Source: a virus
Virus record (IMG/VR): IMGVR_UViG_3300028197_000157
Span: 1 to 24,462 of that record
DNA length: 24,462 nucleotides
Direction: 5' to 3' (one strand)
Shown: positions 1-7,173 of the stretch, piece after piece
Layout of the letters: each line of letters starts with the position of its first letter
How positions within the stretch are numbered: position 1 is the stretch's first letter
Program-made: the position numbers and the translations under genes
The notes under the pieces: model-generated
What the model saw: the letters and a program-made list of their open reading frames with translations, nothing else
What the model was told of the DNA's origin: nothing
The model's database searches: none

Positions 1-1
1 T

Positions 2-1315
2 CGCAAGACTAATCCCTTAGCCTTCTTTGTCTGTGACACTAGAAGTCCTGAGACTGCTAAGAAGATTGCTATTAGATATTGTAATCAGAATGATTGTATG
101 GCCTATCTTATGGTTGACACTCAAAATCCAGCAGAAGATTCTGGTGAGGGTTTCGCTAAACTTATCAAAGATATTGGTGGAGAAGAGAACGTCAAGAATA
201 TTTCTGAATACCGCAGTCTGCTACAATCTAGCAGCAAGGGAAGAACTGGCACTGGTGCTGGTACGATTAGTAAGGACGAAATCTTTTTATTAAAAGATTC
301 TAAAGATTATGATAAGAAAGAGTGTTCTAATCTTAGTGGTAATAATCTTAATGACTCTAGCTATCTTAGTGAATTAAGTGATAGTCTAGTGGAAGGACTA
401 GAAGATGCTGAACAAGTAATCTATGTTCCTATTACTAGGTATAAATCTGTTAGTCCTTATCCCGGTATTCATAAGATTCATAGTCTATCAACCAAGGACA
501 ATGTATTGGGTAGTATTTTGTTTAGCAGATATAACATCTATGCTATCAAACAAAGTTCAGTAGCTAAATTACAAAAGCAGGGCATAAACCTAGTATCTTT
601 TAATAAATGGTTTAAAAGCAAGGCTGCAAAAATGTCTAAAAAATTAAGAGAAGAAGTAGGTAAGTATGATGCAGTCATCAATCACTGTGACAAAGAATAT
701 TCTACCTCAGACTTGAAGAAGACAAGAAGTTGGCACAGCAGTCCAGAGCGTTCAGATAGAGTTCTAATGGCTAATCTTTTAAATATCTATGGCCTTGACT
801 ACAAGGATTATATTAAAGATGAGACAGTTACTCAGGCGATGGATCAGTGGCTACTTATATACTACTTTGCTCAAGTTGCAAATAGTGAATACTTTAATCT
901 CAGAGTATTTAGTAGACAAAGACTTGAACAGCATGTAGACAATATAGCAAGTGTATATAATATCACAGAAGGTGCAAAGGACATTAATGCTAAAATGCTT
1001 AAACTAAACAATATGCTTTTTGAATTTAAGAAACTGTATGGTTACGAAGAGTTACCAACTGGTAAAAAATCACTTAGTCAGGAAATCATCAAGACCCTGC
1101 CTAAAATGGATGCTCTTAGAAAAATTCTTAAAGATACTATTGACAAGTCACCGATACTAAAGTATATTGTTAGTGGTAACGACGATTTGGATATTGAGAA
1201 GATCAAGACTGATGCTCCTACAGATATTCACAACAACGGTTACTACGGTCGAGACAAATGGTTTGATAATGTTGAACTCAGCGAACTGAGAACAGCAGTA
1301 GGAAATTTGGTTTAA
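2..1315 (+). CDS. rIIA-like protein, C-terminal part (5' end cut)
   Basis: The reading frame is open from base 2, so the gene begins upstream of the window; about 437 residues are visible. I do not see a catalytic motif in this portion; it is hydrophilic, with mixed alpha/beta character early and a long helical C-terminal half. The identification rests mainly on synteny: the next gene is a clear rIIB homologue, and in T4-like phages rIIA directly precedes rIIB. T4 RIIA has an N-terminal GHKL-type ATPase region, which would lie outside the window. RIIA and RIIB are membrane-associated proteins involved in exclusion phenotypes. An internal ATG at 98 is not the true start, because the frame and protein-like sequence continue upstream. 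The stop is followed by an AGGAG site for rIIB only 25 bases further on, so the two are probably co-transcribed. Confidence 0.6.
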   Translation, partial: RKTNPLAFFVCDTRSPETAKKIAIRYCNQNDCMAYLMVDTQNPAEDSGEGFAKLIKDIGGEENVKNISEYRSLLQSSSKGRTGTGAGTISKDEIFLLKDSKDYDKKECSNLSGNNLNDSSYLSELSDSLVEGLEDAEQVIYVPITRYKSVSPYPGIHKIHSLSTKDNVLGSILFSRYNIYAIKQSSVAKLQKQGINLVSFNKWFKSKAAKMSKKLREEVGKYDAVINHCDKEYSTSDLKKTRSWHSSPERSDRVLMANLLNIYGLDYKDYIKDETVTQAMDQWLLIYYFAQVANSEYFNLRVFSRQRLEQHVDNIASVYNITEGAKDINAKMLKLNNMLFEFKKLYGYEELPTGKKSLSQEIIKTLPKMDALRKILKDTIDKSPILKYIVSGNDDLDIEKIKTDAPTDIHNNGYYGRDKWFDNVELSELRTAVGNLV

Positions 1316-1339
1316 GGTTTTTATCACAGGAGTTTGATT

Positions 1340-2185
1340 ATGAGTGTTCCTTTTATGTGGGTTGACGGTAACTTAACGGTGATCTTAAAGAATAAGGCTC
1401 ACCAAGTAATTCCAGATCATACTAATTACAAATTGATTCTGGAAGCACTACCAACAGCAACAGAAGATGAGTTGCTAGAACTGGTAGACATTGAGAAAGC
1501 TGTTGCTACTTTTAGTGACGGACAAGTATCAATCGTAAATGGCAAGGTGATGTTTGAGGGTGAAGAAGTTCACGGTAGCATCAGCAAGAGAATTATAGAG
1601 TTTATGAGTAAGGGTTTACCTTTCCAGCCTCTTGTAAAATTCTTGGAAAATCTTATGGAGAATCCAAGTATGCAGAGTCAGCAAGAACTGTATGACTTCT
1701 TGGAGCATGAGAATCTTCCTATCACTGAAGACGGATGCTTCCTTGCATACAAGGCAGTCAGTAAAGACTTTAAGGATAAGTGGAAAGGAACATTCGACAA
1801 TAAGGTTGGTCAGGTCTGCGAAATGCGTCGAGCAAAGGTAGACGACAATAGAGGTAGAGGATGTTCTGCTGGACTTCATGCTGGGGCATTAAACTATGTT
1901 GCAAATTATGGCAGCGTGGATGCTGGTGATAATATTGTGATTGTTAAAATCAATCCTGAAGATGTTGTAAGTGTTCCTAGCGATTGCAACTGTGAAAAAC
2001 TTCGCACTTGCAAATACGAAGTAGTCGGTCTTTATCAGGGAGAATTGCCAAAGCCTCTTTATAAGGCTGAATTTGAGGCAGATTCCTATGTTGATGACGA
2101 AGAGTACTCAACAGTGTATGATGAGTATGACGAGGATTACTGGGATCAGTTTGAAGATTGTGATGAAGAAGACTTTGACGACTAA
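1340..2185 (+). CDS. rIIB: rIIB-like protein
   Basis: This is a 281-residue protein of the phage T4 RIIB family (T4 RIIB is about 312 residues). Family-like segments are the N-terminal region with an HxxI motif (residues 22-26), the central GLPFxPLVKFLENLMENP segment and the DGCFLAYKAVS segment near residues 130-140, followed by a Cys/Gly-rich CSAGLHAG motif. RIIB acts with RIIA at the membrane and is linked to exclusion by prophages; its exact biochemistry is unknown. The ATG at 1340 is preferred over the in-frame TTG at 1334 because AGGAG at 1328-1332 is correctly spaced from the ATG. The last 32 residues are strikingly acidic and aromatic (Asp, Glu, Tyr), which I do not associate with T4 RIIB. 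Confidence 0.85.
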   Translation: MSVPFMWVDGNLTVILKNKAHQVIPDHTNYKLILEALPTATEDELLELVDIEKAVATFSDGQVSIVNGKVMFEGEEVHGSISKRIIEFMSKGLPFQPLVKFLENLMENPSMQSQQELYDFLEHENLPITEDGCFLAYKAVSKDFKDKWKGTFDNKVGQVCEMRRAKVDDNRGRGCSAGLHAGALNYVANYGSVDAGDNIVIVKINPEDVVSVPSDCNCEKLRTCKYEVVGLYQGELPKPLYKAEFEADSYVDDEEYSTVYDEYDEDYWDQFEDCDEEDFDD

Positions 2186-2208
2186 ACTTTATATAGGAGA
2201 TAGTAATT

Positions 2209-2601
2209 ATGAAAGACCCTGAACAAAATGAATGGGACGATGATGAATACAATTACTATCCTCAATATAATTTTAATTCAAATGAGTTTAAGTTCGATTG
2301 GAAGAGTTGGGAGAAATGGCTAAAAGATGCTCTCGATGATATAGTCGAACAAGATGGAAGTTGGATTGTAAATGGTAAGAATAAAAAGTTTCCTGTGAGT
2401 GATTCGTTCTCCAAAGATACAGCGAAGTCTCAGTACTTCCTGTATCTGGGGAGCAATCATTACGAAGAAGCTATATGGAAGAAAGAATACTTTGCTTGCG
2501 ATAAAATTAATATGATGTGGAAAGCGCATATATCATCAAACGCAGCACACTATTTAAGACAACCAGCATACTACAAAGGCTTATTCGATATTTTAAATTA
2601 A
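2209..2601 (+). CDS. Unknown acidic, aromatic-rich phage protein
   Basis: I do not recognise this 130-residue protein. Its first 35 residues are rich in Asp, Asn and Tyr, followed by a Trp-rich segment (FDWKSWEKWLKDAL) and a helical C-terminal half with AHISSNAAHYLRQP. There is no signal peptide or membrane segment. A GGAGA ribosome-binding site lies about 8 bases upstream of the ATG. It lies 23 bases after rIIB and 10 bases before the next gene, in the same direction, so it is probably part of the rII operon. It shares acidic, Tyr-rich composition with the rIIB tail and the start of the next protein. Confidence 0.75.
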   Translation: MKDPEQNEWDDDEYNYYPQYNFNSNEFKFDWKSWEKWLKDALDDIVEQDGSWIVNGKNKKFPVSDSFSKDTAKSQYFLYLGSNHYEEAIWKKEYFACDKINMMWKAHISSNAAHYLRQPAYYKGLFDILN

Positions 2602-2611
2602 GAGGTACACC

Positions 2612-3082
2612 ATGTATGACAACGATTATGATAATGAAGATGAAGACAGAGATGGTTATTTAGAAATATCTAATGTTGATAAGTTAGTAAATTTTAGCAG
2701 ACGATTGATTTATTATAACTTTGATGATGAAAGTGAAAAATTATCTGACGCTGATTTCTTTGATCAGGTACAAAAAATTAAACAGGAAGACTTACCAGAA
2801 ATGGACAAGTACCTACCTTTTGATGAAGCTAAAAACATAATGAAGTCTTTACTAATAAAGAGAAGACACAAAAAAACTAAAATACCAAAACTATTTATGA
2901 AAGAATCTGATTATGATGAAGTGCTTGTGCAATTAAATAAAAGATTAGTTTCTAATATCGTTCGGGGTTTGGTAAACAAAGGCGTTGTGGAATCAGCTTT
3001 TGATGATGAGAAAAATGATTTTATATTTTGGGTAAAGGATAAATACAATGAATACGACGACCAACAACCTGAAACCGACTAA
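2612..3082 (+). CDS. Unknown phage protein with acidic N-terminus and winged-helix-like C-terminal part
   Basis: This 156-residue protein opens with a very acidic stretch (residues 1-16), followed by a basic patch RRHKKTK near residues 90-96. The region around residues 108-145 (LVSNIVRGLVNKGVVESAFDD, then a short strand pair ending in FWV) looks like the recognition helix and wing of a winged-helix domain; this is a reading by eye. Function is unknown. AGAGGT precedes the ATG. Its end overlaps the zinc-ribbon gene by 35 bases, which suggests translational coupling. Confidence 0.75.
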   Translation: MYDNDYDNEDEDRDGYLEISNVDKLVNFSRRLIYYNFDDESEKLSDADFFDQVQKIKQEDLPEMDKYLPFDEAKNIMKSLLIKRRHKKTKIPKLFMKESDYDEVLVQLNKRLVSNIVRGLVNKGVVESAFDDEKNDFIFWVKDKYNEYDDQQPETD

Positions 3083-3458
3083 CGATTTCAGTAATATTAG
3101 TTTTAAATATATGTGTACTCAGTGTGGTTGTAATAGTTGGTTTTTTTTAAAACAGCTACAACTAGAGGGATTTAGAGATGTCTGTGATGTATGTGGCAAT
3201 GTATTTGAACCAGAAATTATTGATACAATAGAGATTGTTTTTAAACACAGACCAGAACCTACTAAAGTAGAGATAGTCGAATCTGTCATGCAAGAAGGTC
3301 TGAACACAATGACATTGAATGCTTGTAAACATACATTAAGTTCATTTGGATATAATGATGAGTCTATTGAAAGTATGGTGCAACAATCATACGAAGTAAT
3401 TCAAGAGAATGATGCAACTGCATTGGTAAAGTACGCTATAGAAAATTTTGGAGGTTGA
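3048..3458 (+). CDS. Zinc-ribbon protein with RuvA domain III-like C-terminus; candidate RuvB partner
   Basis: The 136-residue protein has a zinc-ribbon signature: CxxC at residues 23-26 (plus C28) and CxxC at 46-49. Residues about 88-135 form a small helical unit with the pattern ALxxFGY, four to five residues, then a helix containing MV, a linker, and a last helix LVKYAIENF. This is close to the C-terminal domain III of bacterial RuvA (ALxxLGY, then MV, then LIREAL), the domain by which RuvA contacts RuvB. The next gene, two bases downstream, encodes a RuvB-type motor. I infer, not prove, that this protein loads or regulates that motor. The RuvA four-way-junction OB/HhH domains are absent. 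AAAGGA upstream supports the ATG at 3048. Confidence 0.75.
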   Translation: MNTTTNNLKPTNDFSNISFKYMCTQCGCNSWFFLKQLQLEGFRDVCDVCGNVFEPEIIDTIEIVFKHRPEPTKVEIVESVMQEGLNTMTLNACKHTLSSFGYNDESIESMVQQSYEVIQENDATALVKYAIENFGG

Positions 3459-3459
3459 T

Positions 3460-4362
3460 ATGAGTGAGAACACAATGCGTCCTACTACATTTGATGATAT
3501 TTGTGGTCAGGATGATGTAGTAGAACGTCTGAAGATCATGACTACGGGCTGTAAAAATTCAAGTGAAGTTATGCCTCATGTTTTAATAGATGGGCCTCCC
3601 GGCTTAGGAAAGACGACTATATCGAGTGCCATAGCTAATGAGATAGGTACTGATATGTATACAGTTAATGCTGCTAGTGTTCGTAGTCCTAAAGATTTAA
3701 TACCATACTTAATGAATTTACAATCAGGATCAATTTTGTTTATTGATGAAATCCATCGACTTCCAAAATTAGTCGAAGAGTTTTTGTATCCTGTTATGGA
3801 AGATTTTAAAATTGATATGCTTGTTGAAAATAAACCAGACTCTATAGAACTAGAGAAATTTACTATGGTAGGTGCTACAACAAATGGTGGAAGTTTGAGC
3901 CAACCTTTTTATGATCGGTTTACAATTAAAGAACATCTTTCTTTTTATAGTCCTGATGTACTAGCTAAACTGGCAGGGTCGAATGCAAGTAAGATGGGAT
4001 TAACTTTAACAGATGATGAGATGATAGAAATTGCTAAACGTAGTAAAGGCACTCCTAGAATACTAAATGCTCGATTACAGTGGTATAAATACTATACAAA
4101 TTATTATCCAGATGTAAAGGACATTGATAAAGTGTTTAAGAGTCAAGGTATTGATGCCAATGGTTTTGACTCCAACGATACCTCTTACATCGACGTATTA
4201 AAAAAGAACAGGTGTACACCCTTGGGTTTAAATAGCATAGCTGGTATGACCGGCATAGCGATAGAAACGATAGAGAATAGTATTGAACCCTACATGGTTA
4301 GAATGGGTTATGCAGTCAGAACGAAAAGAGGCAGACTGCTAGGAACTATACAAAAGAATTAA
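3460..4362 (+). CDS. ruvB: RuvB-like Holliday-junction branch-migration AAA+ ATPase
   Basis: A 300-residue AAA+ ATPase of the RuvB family (E. coli RuvB is about 336). Visible motifs are: RPxxFDDICGQ at residues 7-17; Walker A GPPGLGKT at 45-52; Walker B ILFIDEIHRL around 92-101; sensor 1 GATTNGG; arginine-finger region PFYDRF near 149-154; sensor 2 GTPRI; and a C-terminal winged helix ending YMVRMGYAVRTKRGR as in RuvB. RuvB drives branch migration of Holliday junctions as a DNA-translocating ring, normally with RuvA. No canonical RuvA or RuvC is in the window. The ATG at 3460, with GGAGG at 3450-3454, is preferred over the TTG at 3448. The 3' end overlaps the convergent gene by 17 bases. Confidence 0.93.
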   Translation: MSENTMRPTTFDDICGQDDVVERLKIMTTGCKNSSEVMPHVLIDGPPGLGKTTISSAIANEIGTDMYTVNAASVRSPKDLIPYLMNLQSGSILFIDEIHRLPKLVEEFLYPVMEDFKIDMLVENKPDSIELEKFTMVGATTNGGSLSQPFYDRFTIKEHLSFYSPDVLAKLAGSNASKMGLTLTDDEMIEIAKRSKGTPRILNARLQWYKYYTNYYPDVKDIDKVFKSQGIDANGFDSNDTSYIDVLKKNRCTPLGLNSIAGMTGIAIETIENSIEPYMVRMGYAVRTKRGRLLGTIQKN

Positions 4363-5029
4363 AGGCTTCTAAATTATTATCTTTAAGTTCTTTTAAAAAA
4401 TATTTACGTTCATCGTCTTTACTATGATTAGTACCACATTGATTAGAAAAATACAACATAGTTAATTTAGTATTAGGATATTCTTTTTTAGCATACATAT
4501 AAAACCATAGTCCAGAAGTAAGTTGTTGTCGAGCATATCCTGTGGCTTCTTCACACAAAGGATGATCTCTCCAAGCTGGAGAGATATGTTCATTGAGTTT
4601 ATCTTTAAATATAGTTTGTTCTGTATTCATATAGTATTTAAAATGTCTCCACTTTGACATATCTATATTTTTTGTTTGATAGTCTTTACATAACTCTTTT
4701 ACCATATTACTAAAACACCATTCTTCTGTCATTGGTTCTGGACAAATATAAAACCTTTCAAAATCTATATTATTCAAACTATCTAAACCTACAAATTCAT
4801 GGGGTCTATGTTCCTCTTTTCTAAAATTTCTAGGTCTGACAATTAACCATTTCCTATCAAAATTAAGTACAGACTTAAATTTTAAACTCCAATATTCAGC
4901 ATCATTAAAAAACACAGCAACAGATTCATCATTATAGTCAGGATGATTATATAAAAATTCATCTAAATCTTTATAGTCTGATTGACGATTATTAGCAAAA
5001 ATAAAAAACCTTTTAATATTATCTACCAC
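4346..5029 (-). CDS. Probable glycosyltransferase, sialyltransferase (GT29)-like
   Basis: This minus-strand gene encodes about 227 residues. The N-terminus (FFIFANNRQSDYKDLDEF) resembles the first nucleotide-sugar-binding strand of GT29-like enzymes. Near the C-terminus, TSGLWFYMYAKKEYP, a hydrophobic strand, and NHSKDDERKYF resemble the later GT29 sialyl motifs (TSG, then H-x(4)-E). The relation is weak and read by eye; an unassigned carbohydrate enzyme is the alternative. A GTG at 5029 with GGGAGA seven bases upstream looks like the start, giving an 11-base overlap with the cupin gene; a TTG at 5047 is possible. The adjacent sugar-isomerase-type cupin supports a glycan role. Its stop overlaps the tail of ruvB. 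Confidence 0.55.
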   Translation of the reverse strand: MVDNIKRFFIFANNRQSDYKDLDEFLYNHPDYNDESVAVFFNDAEYWSLKFKSVLNFDRKWLIVRPRNFRKEEHRPHEFVGLDSLNNIDFERFYICPEPMTEEWCFSNMVKELCKDYQTKNIDMSKWRHFKYYMNTEQTIFKDKLNEHISPAWRDHPLCEEATGYARQQLTSGLWFYMYAKKEYPNTKLTMLYFSNQCGTNHSKDDERKYFLKELKDNNLEAFNSFV

Positions 5030-5363
5030 CGCATGTCTCCCTAACAATATCGTCTACTTCTAATTCTGTCCAATAAATTTCATAAGCAATAGTGTCCTCT
5101 AGGGCTTCAAATTTATGATATTCTTTAGGTTTAACTACTGACATTTGTTTATCGGATATGATCGTTTCATCCACTAAATCATAATCATTCTTCCAAATAG
5201 TAATTTTTAATTGTCCTTTTTCTATAAAGAAAGCATTATACTTATAGTCGTGTTTATGTTTAGAGCAATAACCTCCTTCTTTTGCTGTTATTCTGTGTAT
5301 TTCTACGTTATTTTTCAAAAATAATGACTGAGAAGAACCCCAGATTTTACCTTGTATATTCAT
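5019..5363 (-). CDS. Cupin-domain protein (sugar-phosphate isomerase/guanylyltransferase type)
   Basis: A single-domain cupin of 114 residues. The first cupin motif is visible as GYCSKHKHDYKYNAFFIEKG (residues 31-50), with histidines for metal binding. The second is around KPKEYHKFEAL, with its His. The ending YWTELEVDDIVRETCGG resembles the C-terminal cupin of mannose-1-phosphate guanylyltransferase and mannose-6-phosphate isomerase type II, which supports a nucleotide-sugar role. Substrate cannot be told from the sequence. GGAGA on the minus strand lies about 8 bases before the ATG. It is the first gene of a two-gene minus-strand cassette and diverges from the thioredoxin gene across a 78-base intergenic region. 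Confidence 0.8.
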   Translation of the reverse strand: MNIQGKIWGSSQSLFLKNNVEIHRITAKEGGYCSKHKHDYKYNAFFIEKGQLKITIWKNDYDLVDETIISDKQMSVVKPKEYHKFEALEDTIAYEIYWTELEVDDIVRETCGGR

Positions 5364-5382
5364 AATGAATTGTCTCCTACTC

Positions 5383-5392
5383 TATATATACA
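5383..5392 (+). promoter_or_regulatory. TATATATACA promoter-like box upstream of the thioredoxin operon
   Basis: TATATATACA, followed by CATTTCAC, lies in the divergent intergenic region about 50 bases before the thioredoxin ATG. Nearly the same box precedes the genes at 7174 and 20826, and it resembles the T4-type late box (TATAAATA). That the phage sigma factor reads it is an inference. AT-rich chance occurrence cannot be excluded. Confidence 0.35.
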
Positions 5393-5441
5393 CATTTCAC
5401 AAAAGGTTCATTTAAGTGTATTATAATATAAGGAGTTTATT

Positions 5442-5801
5442 ATGAAAAGAATATTAACTATAATACTTTGTTGTATTTTTACTACAACATTAATGGCAAA
5501 TCCACCTATTTTTAAAACTAATTATGAAGATGCGGTGAAAGTATCTGCTTCATTAGAGCAAGATATGATACTTATTTTTACTGCAAGCTGGTGTGGCCCA
5601 TGCAAAAATTTAAAAAGAGACTTAACTAAATACTCAGAATATTTTCAAAATACCACTATATGTATCATAGATATAGACAAAGATCGTAAACTAGCTGGTA
5701 AATATGGTGTAAATAAAGTACCTTATTCTATATTTTTTAGCAAAGGTAAACGGACAAAAGGTGTGGTTGGGTATTCTAATATAGATAAATTTAGAAAATA
5801 A
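5442..5801 (+). CDS. Exported thioredoxin-fold protein
   Basis: A 119-residue protein with a Sec signal peptide (MKRILTIILCCIFTTTLMA, cleavage likely near residue 19) followed by a thioredoxin fold. The active site FTASWCGPCKN places CGPC at residues 51-54, and the cis-proline loop appears as KVPYSIFF. The C-terminus is short, so the last helix may be reduced. It probably acts in the periplasm on disulfides or as a chaperone. The start has AAGGAG at correct spacing. The next gene begins two bases after its stop, and an actin-like ATPase follows, so the three look like one operon. A second exported protein with several cysteines (the trypsin-like protease at 9172) is a possible client; that is speculation. 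Confidence 0.88.
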   Translation: MKRILTIILCCIFTTTLMANPPIFKTNYEDAVKVSASLEQDMILIFTASWCGPCKNLKRDLTKYSEYFQNTTICIIDIDKDRKLAGKYGVNKVPYSIFFSKGKRTKGVVGYSNIDKFRK

Positions 5802-5803
5802 TT

Positions 5804-6121
5804 ATGGATCCTACAACTGTTATAATGTGTGCGGTACTGGTGTGTAGTTATGTAATAGTGTTTTCCTTGGGAGCAGGACTTGGGTATATATTTTTACCAA
5901 AAGGTAGTAGTCTACAAGATTTTGCGGCCCCTACAAGTTTTCTAAAAAATCAAGGCAAACCAAAAAAGAATAACTCTATAGAAATAGATGATACAAAAGT
6001 AGTCCTGAAGGTTGATACCGATGGGCTAGAGAAAAAATTTGATAAAATAGCAGACTCTAAACAAGTTAAAAGCGACATATCAAATTCAGTAAATAAACTA
6101 AAAAATATGAAAGGTAAATAA
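5804..6121 (+). CDS. Small single-pass membrane protein with charged C-terminal tail
   Basis: The 105-residue protein has one strong transmembrane segment at about residues 5-31 (VIMCAVLVCSYVIVFSLGAG...). A Pro/Gly linker and a soluble tail follow, with VKVDTDGLEKKFDKIADSK and a last helix SVNKLKNMKGK. No enzyme motif is present. Tails of this pattern occur, as I recall, in hypothetical proteins of marine T4-like phages. It sits between the exported thioredoxin (2 bases) and the actin-like ATPase (1 base). The tail is probably cytoplasmic or periplasmic depending on insertion; if cytoplasmic it could anchor the actin-like protein to the membrane, an inference from context only. Confidence 0.7.
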   Translation: MDPTTVIMCAVLVCSYVIVFSLGAGLGYIFLPKGSSLQDFAAPTSFLKNQGKPKKNNSIEIDDTKVVLKVDTDGLEKKFDKIADSKQVKSDISNSVNKLKNMKGK

Positions 6122-6122
6122 T

Positions 6123-7124
6123 ATGATTGGATTAGATGTAGGTACAAGTTTTATCATTGCCTCATCCTATAAGGGAGATGATATATTATTTAAAGACTTT
6201 AGAGATGCATTTTATGTAATCAAGCCAACCACCCCCATTGCAGCAAAAATGGTTGAGAAAGGTTTGAAAGGTAAAATCTTTATTAAAGATACAGACGGAT
6301 CATTTATTATCTTAGGTAAAGATGCTATAGAAAAAGCAGTAGAAAGAAATGAAACGGCTCGTCGTCCTATGTATCGTGGAGTAGTGTCTGTAAAAGAAAA
6401 GAACGCTAAAAGAATATTAGCATATATTTTAAAAGAAGTAGTTGGCAAAGCCAAGAAAGAAGGGGAGAAATTGGTGTTCTGTGTACCTGCTCAACCTGTA
6501 GATCAAGAAGACGATGATTTCGATGTTGGCTATCATGAAGATGTAGTCAAAACTATTTTATCTGAAGTAGGTTATGATGCTCGATCAGTCAATGAAGCTG
6601 AAGCATTGTGTTATGCAGAATTAGAAAGTTCTGATTATACTGGAATTGGCATCAGTTGTGGTGCTGGCATGACTAATGTTTGTGTTATGCTAAATGGCGA
6701 ACCAACAGTAGTCTTTAGTACCACGAAGTCAGGTGATTGGGTAGACCGCATGAGTGCGGTTGCTACAGGAGAACCCGATAGTGTGGTTCAGGTAGAAAAA
6801 GAAGGAGGCAAGTTCAAAGTGGGTGAACCTAATGATAGTCCTGTACTAAGTGCAGTAGCTTCTTACTACGAAAGACTTATAGAATATACAGCTAAACAAT
6901 TATCGGCAGCGTTATCCGGCCATAAGTCTTTGCCTAAATTTAAAGATGATATTAGAATTGTTGTAGCTGGAGGCACTTCAAAAGCTGACGGTTATGTGGA
7001 AAAGCTACATGAAAAATTATTAGAAGCAGACTTTCCACTTTCTATTGAAGTAGTCAAACATGCTGCCGATCCTCTACATTCTGTATCTAAGGGTTGCTTA
7101 ATTGCCGCTAGTATTTTAGAATAA
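6123..7124 (+). CDS. Actin/Hsp70-superfamily ATPase (ParM/MreB-like)
   Basis: A 333-residue protein with the actin-fold ATPase motifs in order: phosphate 1 at residues 2-9 (IGLDVGTS); a connect-1-like NEAEALCYA near 157-165; phosphate 2 at about 175-186 (GISCGAGMTNVC); an SGDWVDRM motif like GGxxxD in Hsp70 and MreB (203-210); and the adenosine motif VVAGGTSKADG at 280-290. The acidic residue usual at the start of phosphate 2 is Ser178 here, so hydrolysis may be altered. It is the length of MreB or ParM and lacks an Hsp70 substrate domain. It might form filaments that position phage DNA, replication or assembly sites; a non-polymerising ATPase is possible. It follows the small membrane protein by one base. 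Confidence 0.85.
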   Translation: MIGLDVGTSFIIASSYKGDDILFKDFRDAFYVIKPTTPIAAKMVEKGLKGKIFIKDTDGSFIILGKDAIEKAVERNETARRPMYRGVVSVKEKNAKRILAYILKEVVGKAKKEGEKLVFCVPAQPVDQEDDDFDVGYHEDVVKTILSEVGYDARSVNEAEALCYAELESSDYTGIGISCGAGMTNVCVMLNGEPTVVFSTTKSGDWVDRMSAVATGEPDSVVQVEKEGGKFKVGEPNDSPVLSAVASYYERLIEYTAKQLSAALSGHKSLPKFKDDIRIVVAGGTSKADGYVEKLHEKLLEADFPLSIEVVKHAADPLHSVSKGCLIAASILE

Positions 7125-7126
7125 TG

Positions 7127-7146
7127 TGTATATAAAAGTATATACA
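7127..7146. repeat. Perfect inverted repeat TGTATATA-AAAG-TATATACA between genes
   Basis: Two 8-base arms are exact reverse complements around a 4-base spacer, beginning 3 bases after the actin-like gene stop and ending 27 bases before the glycosyltransferase ATG. The right arm, TATATACA followed by TCACGC, matches boxes upstream of 5442 and 20826. It may be a promoter core, an operator for a dimeric regulator, or an RNA hairpin. There is no T-run, so it is not a standard terminator. Confidence 0.5.
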
Positions 7147-7173
7147 TCACGCTAAAATATAATTGGAGTTCAA

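Noticed and set aside
27-293. An 88-codon plus-strand ORF in another frame of the rIIA-like gene
   Set aside because: It lies fully inside the long coding frame of 2-1315, and its sequence is a low-complexity Leu/Arg/Ile shadow without a ribosome site.
5422-5427. TATAAT upstream of the thioredoxin gene as a sigma-70 -10 box
   Set aside because: There is no -35 at normal spacing, and a start from it would fall within the ribosome-binding site. It is probably chance AT-rich sequence.
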